Below, one piece after another: positions 45,005 through 53,382 of a stretch of 64,000 nt of DNA (the stretch's first letter is position 1; each line of letters opens with the position of its first letter). The stretch covers positions 124,001-188,000 of the forward strand of contig NZ_JADEWI010000003.1 of the NCBI RefSeq assembly GCF_015207705.1. The letters run 5' to 3'. A program made the position numbers and the translations under genes. This DNA is from Nostoc sp. LEGE 06077 (lineage in GTDB: Bacteria > Cyanobacteriota > Cyanobacteriia > Cyanobacteriales > Nostocaceae). Below the pieces are notes generated by a model. It searched no databases. It worked only from the letters and a program-made list of their open reading frames with translations, and was not told the DNA's origin.

Positions 45005-46993
45005 ATGATATTTCTGGAACTCGTATTACAAAATTTTGGCCCTTATTCTGGGAGACAAGTAATCAACCTTGACCCTAGAAATGAGGAAAATCCTCGCCCG
45101 ATTCTTTTATTAGGTGGGATGAATGGTGGTGGAAAAACTACGCTGATGGATGCGATTCGGCTGGCTTTATATGGACAACGCGCCCAATGTTCTACCCGTG
45201 GTAATTTGAGCTATGGTGATTTTTTAAATCAATGTGTTAATAGCAAAGCAACTCCATCTGAAAAGACTAGAATTGAGTTACTTTTTGAGCATATTGAAGA
45301 CGATAAGCCAGTCAGATATCGGATTGTGAGAACTTGGGAAAAAAATCCTAAAGATGGTAAAGATGCTTTAGGCATTTTAGGTGATGATGACACTTGGCCA
45401 GTTGATTATTTGGTAAATATCTGGGACGACTATATAGAAAATTTGTTACCTTTAGGGATTTCTAATTTATTTTTATTTGATGGTGAGCAAGTTAAAGAAT
45501 TAGCAGAACAAGAAACACCACCACAAATTGTTATTGAAGCTATTCGCGGATTATTAGGGCTAGAATTAGCAGATAAATTAGCAGTTGATTTAGATGTTTT
45601 AGTCAACCGCAAGCACAGAGAAATGGCTGATACTAAAGATTTAGCCAACCTAGAAGACATTGAACAAAGATTAGGACAACAACAAGAAGATTATCAAACA
45701 ACGGAACAAAAATTAGCTAGTGTTAAAAATCAAGTTGAAGCATTAGAAACTATCCAACGGGAAGCCTTAGATAAATTTGTATCTGATGGTGGTAAAATTG
45801 CCGCCGAACGTAGTCAGTTAGAAGAGAAACACAAAGCAAAAACTAACGCCGTAGAAACAATTCGCCAATCTTTATGTGAGTTAGCTGCTGAGATTTTACC
45901 TTTAGCTTTAATTCCTAATTTATTAATTCAGGTACAAACACAGGGAACAAATGAATTTCGCAATCAACAAGTACAACTTGCTAGAGATGTTCTGCTTGAA
46001 CGAGATAAACGGTTACTTGATTGGCTAAATCAGTTAACTATTGCTGCTAACCAAATCGATAAAATTCAATCTTTTTTAGCAGAGGATGTTGATAACTTAT
46101 ATACAAATTCACTCCAAACTGAAGCATCTTGGTTATTAGCTGACGAGGAAAGCTTGAGCCAGTTAGATAATGTGAGATATCATTTACAAACTGCTTGTAG
46201 TTTAGCAAAAAAGCAGTTAGCTAACCTCAAAAATCTCCAAGAAGAAATTATTACTTTAGAAAGACAAGTGCAGACAGCCGCGGAACCCGAAGCTTATCAA
46301 AAGCTACGTGAATCTGTCGAAGCAGCACAAAAAGAAGTTGTACAAGCTAAAGCAAATTACGAAACGACTCGTCAAAAATTAGCCGCGTTAACGGAGGCAA
46401 TTGAAATAACTAAAAAAGAATTAAACGATTATACTGACAAAAATATAAAACATAAAAATAGAGAACATATTATTACCTCAGCTACTAAAGTTCAAGAAAC
46501 ACTGAAACTTTTTCGAGAAAAATTAACGCTGAGGAAGCTAAATAAATTAGAGGAAGAGGTGAAGAACTGTTTCCTCTATTTACTGCACAAATCAGACTTA
46601 GTATTTCGCATTGCTATTGATACTAAAACTTTTGCTTTATCTCTGTTCGATTTCGAGGGTAAACAAGTTCCTAAACATCGACTGTCAGCCGGGGAAAAAC
46701 AACTACTGGCGATCGCTTTCCTGTGGGGACTCGCCAAAGTCTCTGGATTGCGCTTACCAGTAGCTATTGACACACCCCTCGGCAGACTCGACTCCTCTCA
46801 CCGCAAAAACTTAGTAGAAAAATACTTCCCCGCCGCCAGCCATCAAGTAATTCTGCTTTCTACTGATACGGAAATTGGTAAAAAAGAAGTCGAAACTCTG
46901 CGGAAAAATGAAGCGATCGCCCGTGAATACCTCCTCAAATACGACTCATCCACCCGCCAAACTACAGTCATGGAAAATCAATATTTTTGGTAG
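45005..46993 (+). CDS. dndD: DNA phosphorothioation protein DndD (SMC-like ATPase)
   Basis: A 662-residue ATPase. Walker A is GMNGGGKTTLMDAI (about 38-51), a long coiled coil spans about 200-510 (ELNDYTDKNIKHKNREH region included), and the C-terminal lobe has the ABC signature HRLSAGEKQLLAIAF (near 560) and Walker B region VAIDTPLGRLDSSHR (near 588). Its ATPase activity is thought to act on DNA during sulfur insertion. In most genomes dndD follows dndC directly; here 1.36 kb with an IS200-like element intervenes. Confidence 0.95.
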   Translation: MIFLELVLQNFGPYSGRQVINLDPRNEENPRPILLLGGMNGGGKTTLMDAIRLALYGQRAQCSTRGNLSYGDFLNQCVNSKATPSEKTRIELLFEHIEDDKPVRYRIVRTWEKNPKDGKDALGILGDDDTWPVDYLVNIWDDYIENLLPLGISNLFLFDGEQVKELAEQETPPQIVIEAIRGLLGLELADKLAVDLDVLVNRKHREMADTKDLANLEDIEQRLGQQQEDYQTTEQKLASVKNQVEALETIQREALDKFVSDGGKIAAERSQLEEKHKAKTNAVETIRQSLCELAAEILPLALIPNLLIQVQTQGTNEFRNQQVQLARDVLLERDKRLLDWLNQLTIAANQIDKIQSFLAEDVDNLYTNSLQTEASWLLADEESLSQLDNVRYHLQTACSLAKKQLANLKNLQEEIITLERQVQTAAEPEAYQKLRESVEAAQKEVVQAKANYETTRQKLAALTEAIEITKKELNDYTDKNIKHKNREHIITSATKVQETLKLFREKLTLRKLNKLEEEVKNCFLYLLHKSDLVFRIAIDTKTFALSLFDFEGKQVPKHRLSAGEKQLLAIAFLWGLAKVSGLRLPVAIDTPLGRLDSSHRKNLVEKYFPAASHQVILLSTDTEIGKKEVETLRKNEAIAREYLLKYDSSTRQTTVMENQYFW

Positions 46994-47069
46994 AAAATAT
47001 CGTCAAGGAATTTAAGATTAACAATTTGTATAAGTTTACGATATATGTAACAAGCTTTGGAGAGTAGAT

Positions 47070-47333
47070 ATGATATCACCACATTTACTAGAACTAGAGC
47101 GTGACTTAAGTGCTTTGTCATTAGAAGAACTTGAATGCCTCTTAGAGCGTATGAGAAAACAAGTGCAAACAAAAAAACAATCAGATAATTTAACTGATAT
47201 TAACCATATAAATGAACAACTAGCGGCAATGGCTAATGATTTAGAGATAAAAATAGAAGTTGCTGCTATTAATGAGGAATTTGTTGTTACCGAAATGGAT
47301 GGTTTAGACCAAAAACTATCTAAATTATTGTAA
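47070..47333 (+). CDS. small helical protein between dndD and dndE
   Basis: An 87-residue, highly charged, helix-forming protein (LLELERDLSALSLEELECLL then ERMRKQVQTKKQSDN and an acidic centre), with a good ribosome site (TTTGGAGAG) 5 bp ahead of the ATG. It looks like a coiled-coil adaptor or an antitoxin-like small protein. I do not recognise a family. It is in the same direction as dndD and dndE, with short gaps (76 and 18 bp), so it is probably co-transcribed. Confidence 0.6.
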   Translation: MISPHLLELERDLSALSLEELECLLERMRKQVQTKKQSDNLTDINHINEQLAAMANDLEIKIEVAAINEEFVVTEMDGLDQKLSKLL

Positions 47334-47351
47334 AACTTATTAACAAAAATC

Positions 47352-47741
47352 ATGGAATCCCCCATCGAAAGAATTAAACTTTCCCAAACAGCCAAAGACC
47401 AATTATTAAAACTCCGTCGCAACACTAAAATTGACCAATGGAATATCCTTTGCCGTTGGGCGTTTTGTCGTTCCCTCGCTGAACCAACTCCACCCTCACC
47501 CGTACCTATTCCTCAAGATAGCAACGTTGAGATGACATGGCGTGTCTTTGGTGGCGAAATCTCAGATATTCTCCTCCTCGCCCTCAAGCAACGCTGTCAT
47601 AATGACGGCTACGCCACCGATAAGGAAACCTTAGCCACACAGTTTCGATTACATTTGCATCGTGGCATTGGTTATTTAGCTGGCGACCAAAATATCAAGA
47701 AAATTGAAGATTTAATTGCACTGGCACTAGAGAAGATATAA
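47352..47741 (+). CDS. dndE: DNA phosphorothioation protein DndE
   Basis: A 129-residue protein. IERIKLSQTAKDQLLKLRR and WNILCRWAFCRSLAEP at the N-terminus and FRLHLHRGIGYLAGD at the C-terminus are the DndE family blocks. DndE binds nicked DNA as a tetramer and completes the modification complex with DndC and DndD. Start at ATG 47352, 18 bp after the small helical gene. Confidence 0.93.
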   Translation: MESPIERIKLSQTAKDQLLKLRRNTKIDQWNILCRWAFCRSLAEPTPPSPVPIPQDSNVEMTWRVFGGEISDILLLALKQRCHNDGYATDKETLATQFRLHLHRGIGYLAGDQNIKKIEDLIALALEKI

Positions 47742-47770
47742 GGATTAATGTAGTTCTTCTTGATATATTT

Positions 47771-49231
47771 ATGCCGGAGAGCTACTTAGAAATCGATCGC
47801 CATCGCGCTGCGATCGCACGCACAGAAATCTCTCGTCCTGTAAGATTAGCCCTAGAATGGTCAATCATCAATCAGGACACGACTTTCTTTGACTACGGCT
47901 GTGGTTACGGTGGCGATGTCCAGCGCGTCGGAAACCTCGGCTATATCAGTGCAGGCTGGGATCCATACTACTACCCCAATCAGCAAATTACTGCTGCTGA
48001 TGTTGTTAACTTGGGTTACGTTGTCAACGTCATCGAAGATTTAGCAGAACGTAACCAAAGTTTAATCACAGCCTGGGAAATCACCCGCAAAGTTTTAATT
48101 GTGGCGGCTCAAGTCTTAATTAACGCGCCCAGCAAAGCGCAACTCGCTTACAATGACGGCATTGTTACTAGCCGTAATACTTTTCAAAAATATTACGAGC
48201 AAGCAGAACTCAAAAAATATATTGATGAAGTTCTCAATGTTGATGCAGTCCCGGTAGCACTGGGGGTTTACTTTGTCTTCCGCGACGAAGCTGAAAAAGA
48301 AAGTTTCAAAGCCATCCGCTTCTTTTCTCGCACTTATACACCGCGAGTCCGTATCCCTAGCAAGCGGTTTGAAGATTATCAGGAAACACTGCAACCACTC
48401 ATGGAATTTTTCACCAAGCGCGGGAGATTACCTGTTAAGGGTGAATTAGCCAACGAACAAGAACTATTAAGCGAATTTGGTAACTTTCGCCGCGCCTTTA
48501 CTGTTGTCCTCCAAGCCACCGATGAAGCAGAATGGGATGCGATCGCCTATCATCGTTCTTTAGATATCCAAGTTTATCTCGCCCTGACCCACTTTGATCA
48601 ACGCCCCAAATTCTCCAAACTAGCGCCAGAAATGCGCCACGACATCAAAGCTTTCTTCGGTAGCTATGAGGAAGCTTGCGAAGTCGCCGACCAAAAACTA
48701 TTTAGTTTAGGTAGACCAAAAGTTATCCAAACAGCTTGTGAAAAAAGCAAAATTGGTAAACACACACGCGGCGCACTTTACGTTCATATTTCCGCCCTTG
48801 CATCACTCGATCCCTTACTCCGCATTTACGAAGGTTGCGCCAGTCGCACCATTGGGCGAGTCGATGGGGCGACACTGATCAAATATAATCTTGAGCAACC
48901 GCAAATATCTTACTTATTTTATCCAGACTTCGACACAGACCCCCACCCAGCCTTAAAAGCCAGCATCACCATTGACTTAAAAACTTTGTATGTCACCCAC
49001 CGCGACTATGCAAATCGGGCAAATCCCCCTGTTTTGCACCGTAAAGAAACCTTTGTCATGTCTAATTATCCCCAATACGAAGAATTCGCTAAACTTACCC
49101 AACAAGAACAGGAATTAGGTTTACTCCAGCAAAAAAGTGACATTGGTACGCGTGAAGGTTGGTTAAAATGTCTGGCTGATCATGAAGTAGAAATTAGAGG
49201 ACATCAAATTTATCCGATGAAGGAAAGTTAG
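47771..49231 (+). CDS. DNA phosphorothioation-associated putative methyltransferase
   Basis: A 486-residue protein. The N-terminal SAM-binding domain has TFFDYGCGYGGDVQRV (about 38-53) and LGYVVNVIEDLAERN as the second block; the C-terminal half (from about 270) is the unique region found in the Dnd-linked family (VDGATLIKYN near 376). The family is thought to act alongside DndBCDE, possibly on DNA, with no proven substrate. It starts 29 bp after dndE and ends the Dnd operon. Confidence 0.85.
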   Translation: MPESYLEIDRHRAAIARTEISRPVRLALEWSIINQDTTFFDYGCGYGGDVQRVGNLGYISAGWDPYYYPNQQITAADVVNLGYVVNVIEDLAERNQSLITAWEITRKVLIVAAQVLINAPSKAQLAYNDGIVTSRNTFQKYYEQAELKKYIDEVLNVDAVPVALGVYFVFRDEAEKESFKAIRFFSRTYTPRVRIPSKRFEDYQETLQPLMEFFTKRGRLPVKGELANEQELLSEFGNFRRAFTVVLQATDEAEWDAIAYHRSLDIQVYLALTHFDQRPKFSKLAPEMRHDIKAFFGSYEEACEVADQKLFSLGRPKVIQTACEKSKIGKHTRGALYVHISALASLDPLLRIYEGCASRTIGRVDGATLIKYNLEQPQISYLFYPDFDTDPHPALKASITIDLKTLYVTHRDYANRANPPVLHRKETFVMSNYPQYEEFAKLTQQEQELGLLQQKSDIGTREGWLKCLADHEVEIRGHQIYPMKES

Positions 49232-49284
49232 GAGACTGCTAATCATTTTGCCAGTTAATCATTTCGTGGAAAGGAGAAACATTT

Positions 49285-49518
49285 ATGCAAAGTATTAATA
49301 TCCGTTCTCGTGTAGGCGCAGATGGTATTTTACATCTTGATATTCCCGTAGAAATGACAAATGCAGAAATTGAAGTAACGGTAACAATTCAAGAAGTTAC
49401 ACCACAAAAACGCGGCTGGATGCCTGGATTTTTTGAAGAAGTAATTGGTGGTTGGGTGGGAGAAGTCCTAGAAAGACCAGAACAGGGAGAATATGAAACG
49501 AGGGAGCAGATATTTTGA
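49285..49518 (+). CDS. antitoxin-type small protein upstream of VapC
   Basis: A 77-residue protein. The N-terminal part RSRVGADGILHLDIPVEMTN resembles the beta strand-rich DNA-binding segment of short antitoxins, and the acidic C-terminus (EVLERPEQGEYETREQIF) should wrap around the toxin. A strong ribosome site (AAAGGAG) precedes the ATG, and the stop overlaps the toxin start codon. The family is inferred from this gene order. Confidence 0.8.
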   Translation: MQSINIRSRVGADGILHLDIPVEMTNAEIEVTVTIQEVTPQKRGWMPGFFEEVIGGWVGEVLERPEQGEYETREQIF

Positions 49519-49916
49519 CTTATTTACTTGATACAAATGTCTGTATTCGTCTAATCAATAATAGTCATCCTGCTGTCGTTAATCGTCTGTCAAGTCAGCA
49601 ACCAGAGGATATATTTATTTCTGCTATCACTCAATTGGAACTTTATTATGGAGCTTATCGTAGCTCACAAACTGAGAAAAATTTAGAAATATTACAAAGA
49701 TTTTATAGCCAATTTAATATTATTGAATTGGACTCACAAACAGCCAAAATAGCAGGTAAGATCCGCGCTGATTTAACCAGTAGAGGTACACCGATTGGCC
49801 CTTATGATTTACAGATTGCGGCTAGTACAATAGCAAAAAATTTGATATTGGTTACGCATAATACACGAGAATTCAGTCGAATTAATGGATTGCAGCTTGA
49901 GGATTGGGAAGTATAA
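49515..49916 (+). CDS. VapC-type PIN-domain ribonuclease toxin
   Basis: A 133-residue PIN-domain protein whose TTG start (49515) overlaps the antitoxin TGA. TYLLDTNVCIRLIN has the first catalytic Asp, ITQLELYYGAYRS the Glu, and IGPYDLQIAASTIAKNLILVTHN the third and fourth acidic sites. Such toxins cleave tRNA or rRNA until neutralised. Intact. Its location next to the Dnd island fits a stabilising role, though it may equally be an independent pair. Confidence 0.9.
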   Translation: MTYLLDTNVCIRLINNSHPAVVNRLSSQQPEDIFISAITQLELYYGAYRSSQTEKNLEILQRFYSQFNIIELDSQTAKIAGKIRADLTSRGTPIGPYDLQIAASTIAKNLILVTHNTREFSRINGLQLEDWEV

Positions 49917-50004
49917 AGTTAATTTTTGTCCAGTTATGAAACGACACAGTAACTATGGCAAGATAACTGCAATTCGCTTAGGTGAGTAGAGGAATATCAA
50001 AACG

Positions 50005-51516
50005 ATGAGAGAAATCCAAGCATTGCGACAAGCCGTCCAAAGTCGCAAAATGGGGGCTTTGCTATTGCTAGGTTTTGCATCTGGATTGCCTTTGTTCTTG
50101 ACTAGTAGAACATTGCAACTGTGGATGCAAGATGCCAAGGTTGATATCGGCAAAATTACTTTATTTGGTTTGTTGGCGTTACCTTATTCCCTAAAATTTT
50201 TGTGGTCGCCTTTGTTAGATAGGTTTGTACCGCCATTTTTGGGTGCTAGACGGGGTTGGTTAATTGTGACTCAAATTGGGTTAGCGATCGCGATCGCAAC
50301 TCTCGCACTTCAACAGCCTTCCCAAAGTGACCAAGTATTGCAAATACTCGCAATCAACTGTCTGATTATCACCTTTTTAAGCGCCACCCAAGACATTGCT
50401 GGCGATGCTTACCGTACTGATATCCTCAATCCCCTAGAAGCGGAAGCAGGTGCATCTGTTTGGGTACTGGGTTATCGTGTTGCTTTGTTTGTCACCAGTT
50501 CTCTAGCTTTGGTATTAGCTGATCGCCTACCTTGGAATGGTGTTTACTTACTCATGGCCGCTTTAATGGCGGGGAGTATACTTGTCACCTTATCAGCACC
50601 CGGTGAACCACAGGTCATCAACAACCGAGAAACTGCGCCTATATCTGCCAAAGATGTGATCTTCGTGCTATTGATTACGGCCTTAGTAGCTGGTTTACTC
50701 GGAGGCGTTTTTACTGGCTTGATTGCTCTCCCTGTATTTTATTGGCTACTGGCAACTTTGATCATCGCTTGGATAATTTCATCCTTATTATTGCCTGATG
50801 AGCTACTGGCTGAGGCTCCAGAAAACCAAGCCCCACAAAATTTACAAGAAGCAATTTTTCTCCCGTTTAAAGAATTTTTTCATCGCTTTGGCTTGGCTCA
50901 AGCTGGTGTAATTCTAATTTTTATCATTCTTTATAAACTGGGTGATTCTTTAGTCGGTATCACTGCTAATTTGTTTTTGCGAGAAATCAACTTTACCAAA
51001 ACCGATATTGGGGCAATTCAAGCGGGGATTGGCTTTATTGCCACGACTGTGGGCGTATTAGCTGGTGGCGTAATCTTAACTAAAATTCATCTAAATCGCG
51101 GTTTGTGGATATTTGGCATACTGCAATTATTGAGCAACTTGGGTTATTATGCCTTAGCCGTTGCGGGCAAAAATTTCTCGTTATTAATCTTGGCAGTAAA
51201 TATCGAAAACTTTAGCGCCGGATTAGTCACAGTTGCTACAGTGGCATTTTTAATGAACCTCTGTAACCACCGTTTTACAACCACTCAATTTGCATTATTT
51301 TCTAGCTTAATGGCCATTAGTAGAGATGTTCTTTCAGCACCCGCAGGAGATTGGGCCAAAGCCACCGGCTGGCCGACATTTTTCTTGTTAACCTTAGTAG
51401 CAGCCATACCAGGATTGTTACTTTTACCGTTTGTGGCTCCCTGGAATCAAAAGCCAGTGGTAATATCTAGACCAGGACTTGAAGAAGAAGATGAGGATGT
51501 ATGGGAAGCCAAGTAA
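50005..51516 (+). CDS. AmpG-like MFS muropeptide permease
   Basis: A 503-residue membrane protein with about 12-14 helices. GFASGLPLFLTSRTLQLWM near the start and LSATQDIAGDAYRTDIL (near residue 130) are the AmpG signatures. AmpG relatives import GlcNAc-anhydro-MurNAc peptides for peptidoglycan recycling. It contains a cytosolic loop in the middle (LLAEAPENQAPQNLQEAI). The acidic C-terminal tail overlaps the next gene by 16 bp. Confidence 0.85.
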   Translation: MREIQALRQAVQSRKMGALLLLGFASGLPLFLTSRTLQLWMQDAKVDIGKITLFGLLALPYSLKFLWSPLLDRFVPPFLGARRGWLIVTQIGLAIAIATLALQQPSQSDQVLQILAINCLIITFLSATQDIAGDAYRTDILNPLEAEAGASVWVLGYRVALFVTSSLALVLADRLPWNGVYLLMAALMAGSILVTLSAPGEPQVINNRETAPISAKDVIFVLLITALVAGLLGGVFTGLIALPVFYWLLATLIIAWIISSLLLPDELLAEAPENQAPQNLQEAIFLPFKEFFHRFGLAQAGVILIFIILYKLGDSLVGITANLFLREINFTKTDIGAIQAGIGFIATTVGVLAGGVILTKIHLNRGLWIFGILQLLSNLGYYALAVAGKNFSLLILAVNIENFSAGLVTVATVAFLMNLCNHRFTTTQFALFSSLMAISRDVLSAPAGDWAKATGWPTFFLLTLVAAIPGLLLLPFVAPWNQKPVVISRPGLEEEDEDVWEAK

Positions 51517-51905
51517 TTGTTGTTATTGGTACATTTATTCTTTTACTTACAGGTTTGTTACTTGGCTATGTCCTGTCACAGTTAGTGCTTGGATTTTTGA
51601 CTTTTAATCTCTTTACTTTTTTTGGCACACTCAGCCTAATTTTAATTTTTGGGACACTTTACTACGTTCTATTTTGGCAGTTGCGTCGAGAACAGTCCCA
51701 AGTTGTGCCAGAAAATATGTCTATGACAGAGATTAACGATCGCATCACCGATACTCAACTCAAAAACAAGCTGATTGCTAAATTAGATGGGGACACTGTT
51801 ACAGCGGAACGCTTAATTGAGCAGGCCAAGCAAAATTATCCTGGTATGCCAGAAAGTTGGTACTGTGAACGAGTCATTGATGATTTGGAGCGCGATCGGC
51901 GTTAA
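51501..51905 (+). CDS. small membrane protein of unknown function
   Basis: A 134-residue protein overlapping the permease stop, so translationally coupled. Two hydrophobic helices (VIVVIGTFILLLTGLLLGYV and LSLILIFGTLYYVLFW) are followed by a soluble tail of about 70 residues with a helical acidic/basic repeat. No family was recognised. Confidence 0.65.
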   Translation: MGSQVIVVIGTFILLLTGLLLGYVLSQLVLGFLTFNLFTFFGTLSLILIFGTLYYVLFWQLRREQSQVVPENMSMTEINDRITDTQLKNKLIAKLDGDTVTAERLIEQAKQNYPGMPESWYCERVIDDLERDRR

Positions 51906-51916
51906 GGTTAAAAATA

Positions 51917-51948
51917 GAGATTACAGGGTACAGGTTACAGGTTACAGC
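51917..51948. repeat. short tandem repeat (TTACAGG)
   Basis: GGGTACAGGTTACAGGTTACAG is an STRR-type heptamer array in the gap between two genes; the same unit family is at 13809-13860. A CCCGCAGGG palindrome piece follows near 52015. Confidence 0.65.
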
Positions 51949-52082
51949 CTAGGAATTTGTATTTTTACTCAGCACGCTGCTCAACTCCCGCTACCGCTCT
52001 CCGCGCAGCTATGCCCGCAGGGCTTTACAGCACTCAATTTCTTTCTTTTGACTTTTAACTTTTAACTTTTGACTTACTGAAT

Positions 52083-52262
52083 ATGGCTATATTTCGTCAA
52101 TACATCGCCCCTTTACTAGTAGTTTTAGTATTTATCGTTGCCTTAGTAGCAACCAGCGCCCGTATCTTCTTACCCTCCGACATGGCCGCACCCGCACCCA
52201 TTGAAGGCACTGGGATGATTATGCCGGCTACTACAATTGATGTGTTCAGCCTCGGCAAATAA
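52083..52262 (+). CDS. 59-residue membrane-anchored hypothetical protein
   Basis: ATG at 52083 opens a frame for a 59-residue protein: FRQYIAPLLVVLVFIVALVA is a single transmembrane helix, then IFLPSDMAAPAPIEGTGMIM is a short, Pro/Ala-rich periplasmic or luminal tail. The composition and the stop just before the GNAT gene start (52264) support a real, coupled gene. It is likely a small accessory peptide. Family unknown. Confidence 0.6.
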   Translation: MAIFRQYIAPLLVVLVFIVALVATSARIFLPSDMAAPAPIEGTGMIMPATTIDVFSLGK

Positions 52263-52263
52263 A

Positions 52264-52812
52264 GTGTCTGAGCAACTTCTACCAGGGTATTTGATTCGTC
52301 GTGGCTCCACATTAGAGCGATCGCTCCTAGTCAAGTTCATGCAACGAACTTACCAGGAGAGATTTCCTCAGCAGGATTTTGCCCACCTCGCCCGCACAGT
52401 TGAGCAATATTTGTCCAAAGATACCCCCTTATGGTGGGTGGATGTGGAATTAGGGTTGCAGGGAGGTAAGGGTGCAGGGGGAGAGGGGGAAATAAATCAA
52501 CTCAATTCTTCTGCGTCTCCCGTTGGTTGTCTCTGGGTGGGGAATGCGGTAGATCAAGTTAGTGGCGATCGCCATGCTCACATTTTTCTGCTTTACGTCA
52601 TCCCAGAACATCGGCGGCGGGGTATTGGTAAAGCTGTGATGCAATATGTAGAAAATTGGGCAATAGAGCGAGGCGATAAACAAATAGGTTTACAAGTCTT
52701 TCAATCCAACCAACCCGCCTTAAATCTCTACAACCAACTTGGTTATCAAACTCAATCTCTGTGGATGTTGAAAGAACTTCCAGGTTATTTCGTCGGTGAC
52801 AGCTATGGCTAG
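52264..52812 (+). CDS. GNAT-family N-acetyltransferase
   Basis: A 182-residue enzyme starting at GTG 52264 (an upstream in-frame TTG/ATG overlaps the small gene). The acetyl-CoA motif is HRRRGIGKAVMQYVENWA, and ALNLYNQLGYQTQSLWML is the C-terminal block typical of RimI/general GNATs. A low-complexity Gly/Lys-rich insertion (QGGKGAGGEGE) at about residues 67-77 is made from DNA resembling common extragenic repeats. Substrate unknown. Confidence 0.85.
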   Translation: MSEQLLPGYLIRRGSTLERSLLVKFMQRTYQERFPQQDFAHLARTVEQYLSKDTPLWWVDVELGLQGGKGAGGEGEINQLNSSASPVGCLWVGNAVDQVSGDRHAHIFLLYVIPEHRRRGIGKAVMQYVENWAIERGDKQIGLQVFQSNQPALNLYNQLGYQTQSLWMLKELPGYFVGDSYG

Positions 52813-52839
52813 AAGCATTGCGATCGCAGAAGAATTTAC

Positions 52840-52919
52840 TATAGCAGTGGAAGTATAAGTTAGGACATTTAAAAAGCGCGAATGCCAGAAAGAGTACTAA
52901 TTTTACCTCCTGCCTTCTG
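52840..52919 (+). repeat. dispersed repeat, copy B
   Basis: Begins TATAGCAGTGGAAGTATAAG and ends TACCTCCTGCCTTCTG, closely matching copy C at 53251. It abuts the fragment of a restriction-type gene at 52919. Confidence 0.7.
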
Positions 52920-53122
52920 TGGCATACATGGCAGCACATCCAAATCCAAATCAACCGCTTTATGGCATGATTACCAACGGTAGTAGCTACCTATTTGTCA
53001 AAACATTAGGAAAACAGTACGGAATTTCCGATATTTTGGCAACGCGATCGGAGTACCGCAACAATTTGTTTGCAGTGCAAAAAACCCTGAAATACTTGGG
53101 ACAATTAGTCATTAGTCATTAG
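52919..53122 (+). pseudogene. C-terminal remnant of an HsdR-like/PD-(D/E)XK endonuclease
   Basis: A 67-codon open frame with AYMAAHPNPNQPLYGMITNG and SSYLFVKTLGKQYGISDI resembles the last third of the short type I R-subunit-like proteins frequent in Nostoc (from memory, YM-ANPNP...G-VTNG). There is no N-terminus or catalytic core; instead a dispersed repeat abuts it directly at 52919. It ends in ATTAGTCATTAG repeats. I call it a decayed fragment. Confidence 0.55.
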
Positions 53123-53250
53123 TTCTACTCCCCATTCCCAACTCCCCACTTTCTATTTTCCAGACAAATCTAATCATGTCGAACATAAAGTGTACAATAA
53201 TTTAGCAAATACCTATCAGGCGTAGAATTATTGGCACGGGGGGTTATCTG

Positions 53251-53353
53251 TATAGCAGTCGAAGTATAGGTGAGGACATTGAAAAAGCACGAATGACAGG
53301 CATAGTAAGATTTTTACCTCCTGCCTTCTGCCTCCTGCCTTTTGCCTCCTGCT
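53251..53353 (+). repeat. dispersed repeat, copy C with TGCCTCC tail
   Basis: Begins TATAGCAGTCGAAGTATAGG, contains GGACATTGAAAAAGC and CAGGCATAGTAAGATTTTTA, and ends in CCTGCCTTCTGCCTCCTGCC heptamers. It is the full-length reference copy of the three in the window. Confidence 0.75.
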
Positions 53354-53382
53354 ACAAATCCCACTCGGCATTTAAATGACGT

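Noticed and set aside
36981-49231. Reading the locus as a complete prophage or ICE
   Set aside because: No integrase, att-type direct repeats, tRNA or structural genes are present; only an IS200-like element was found.
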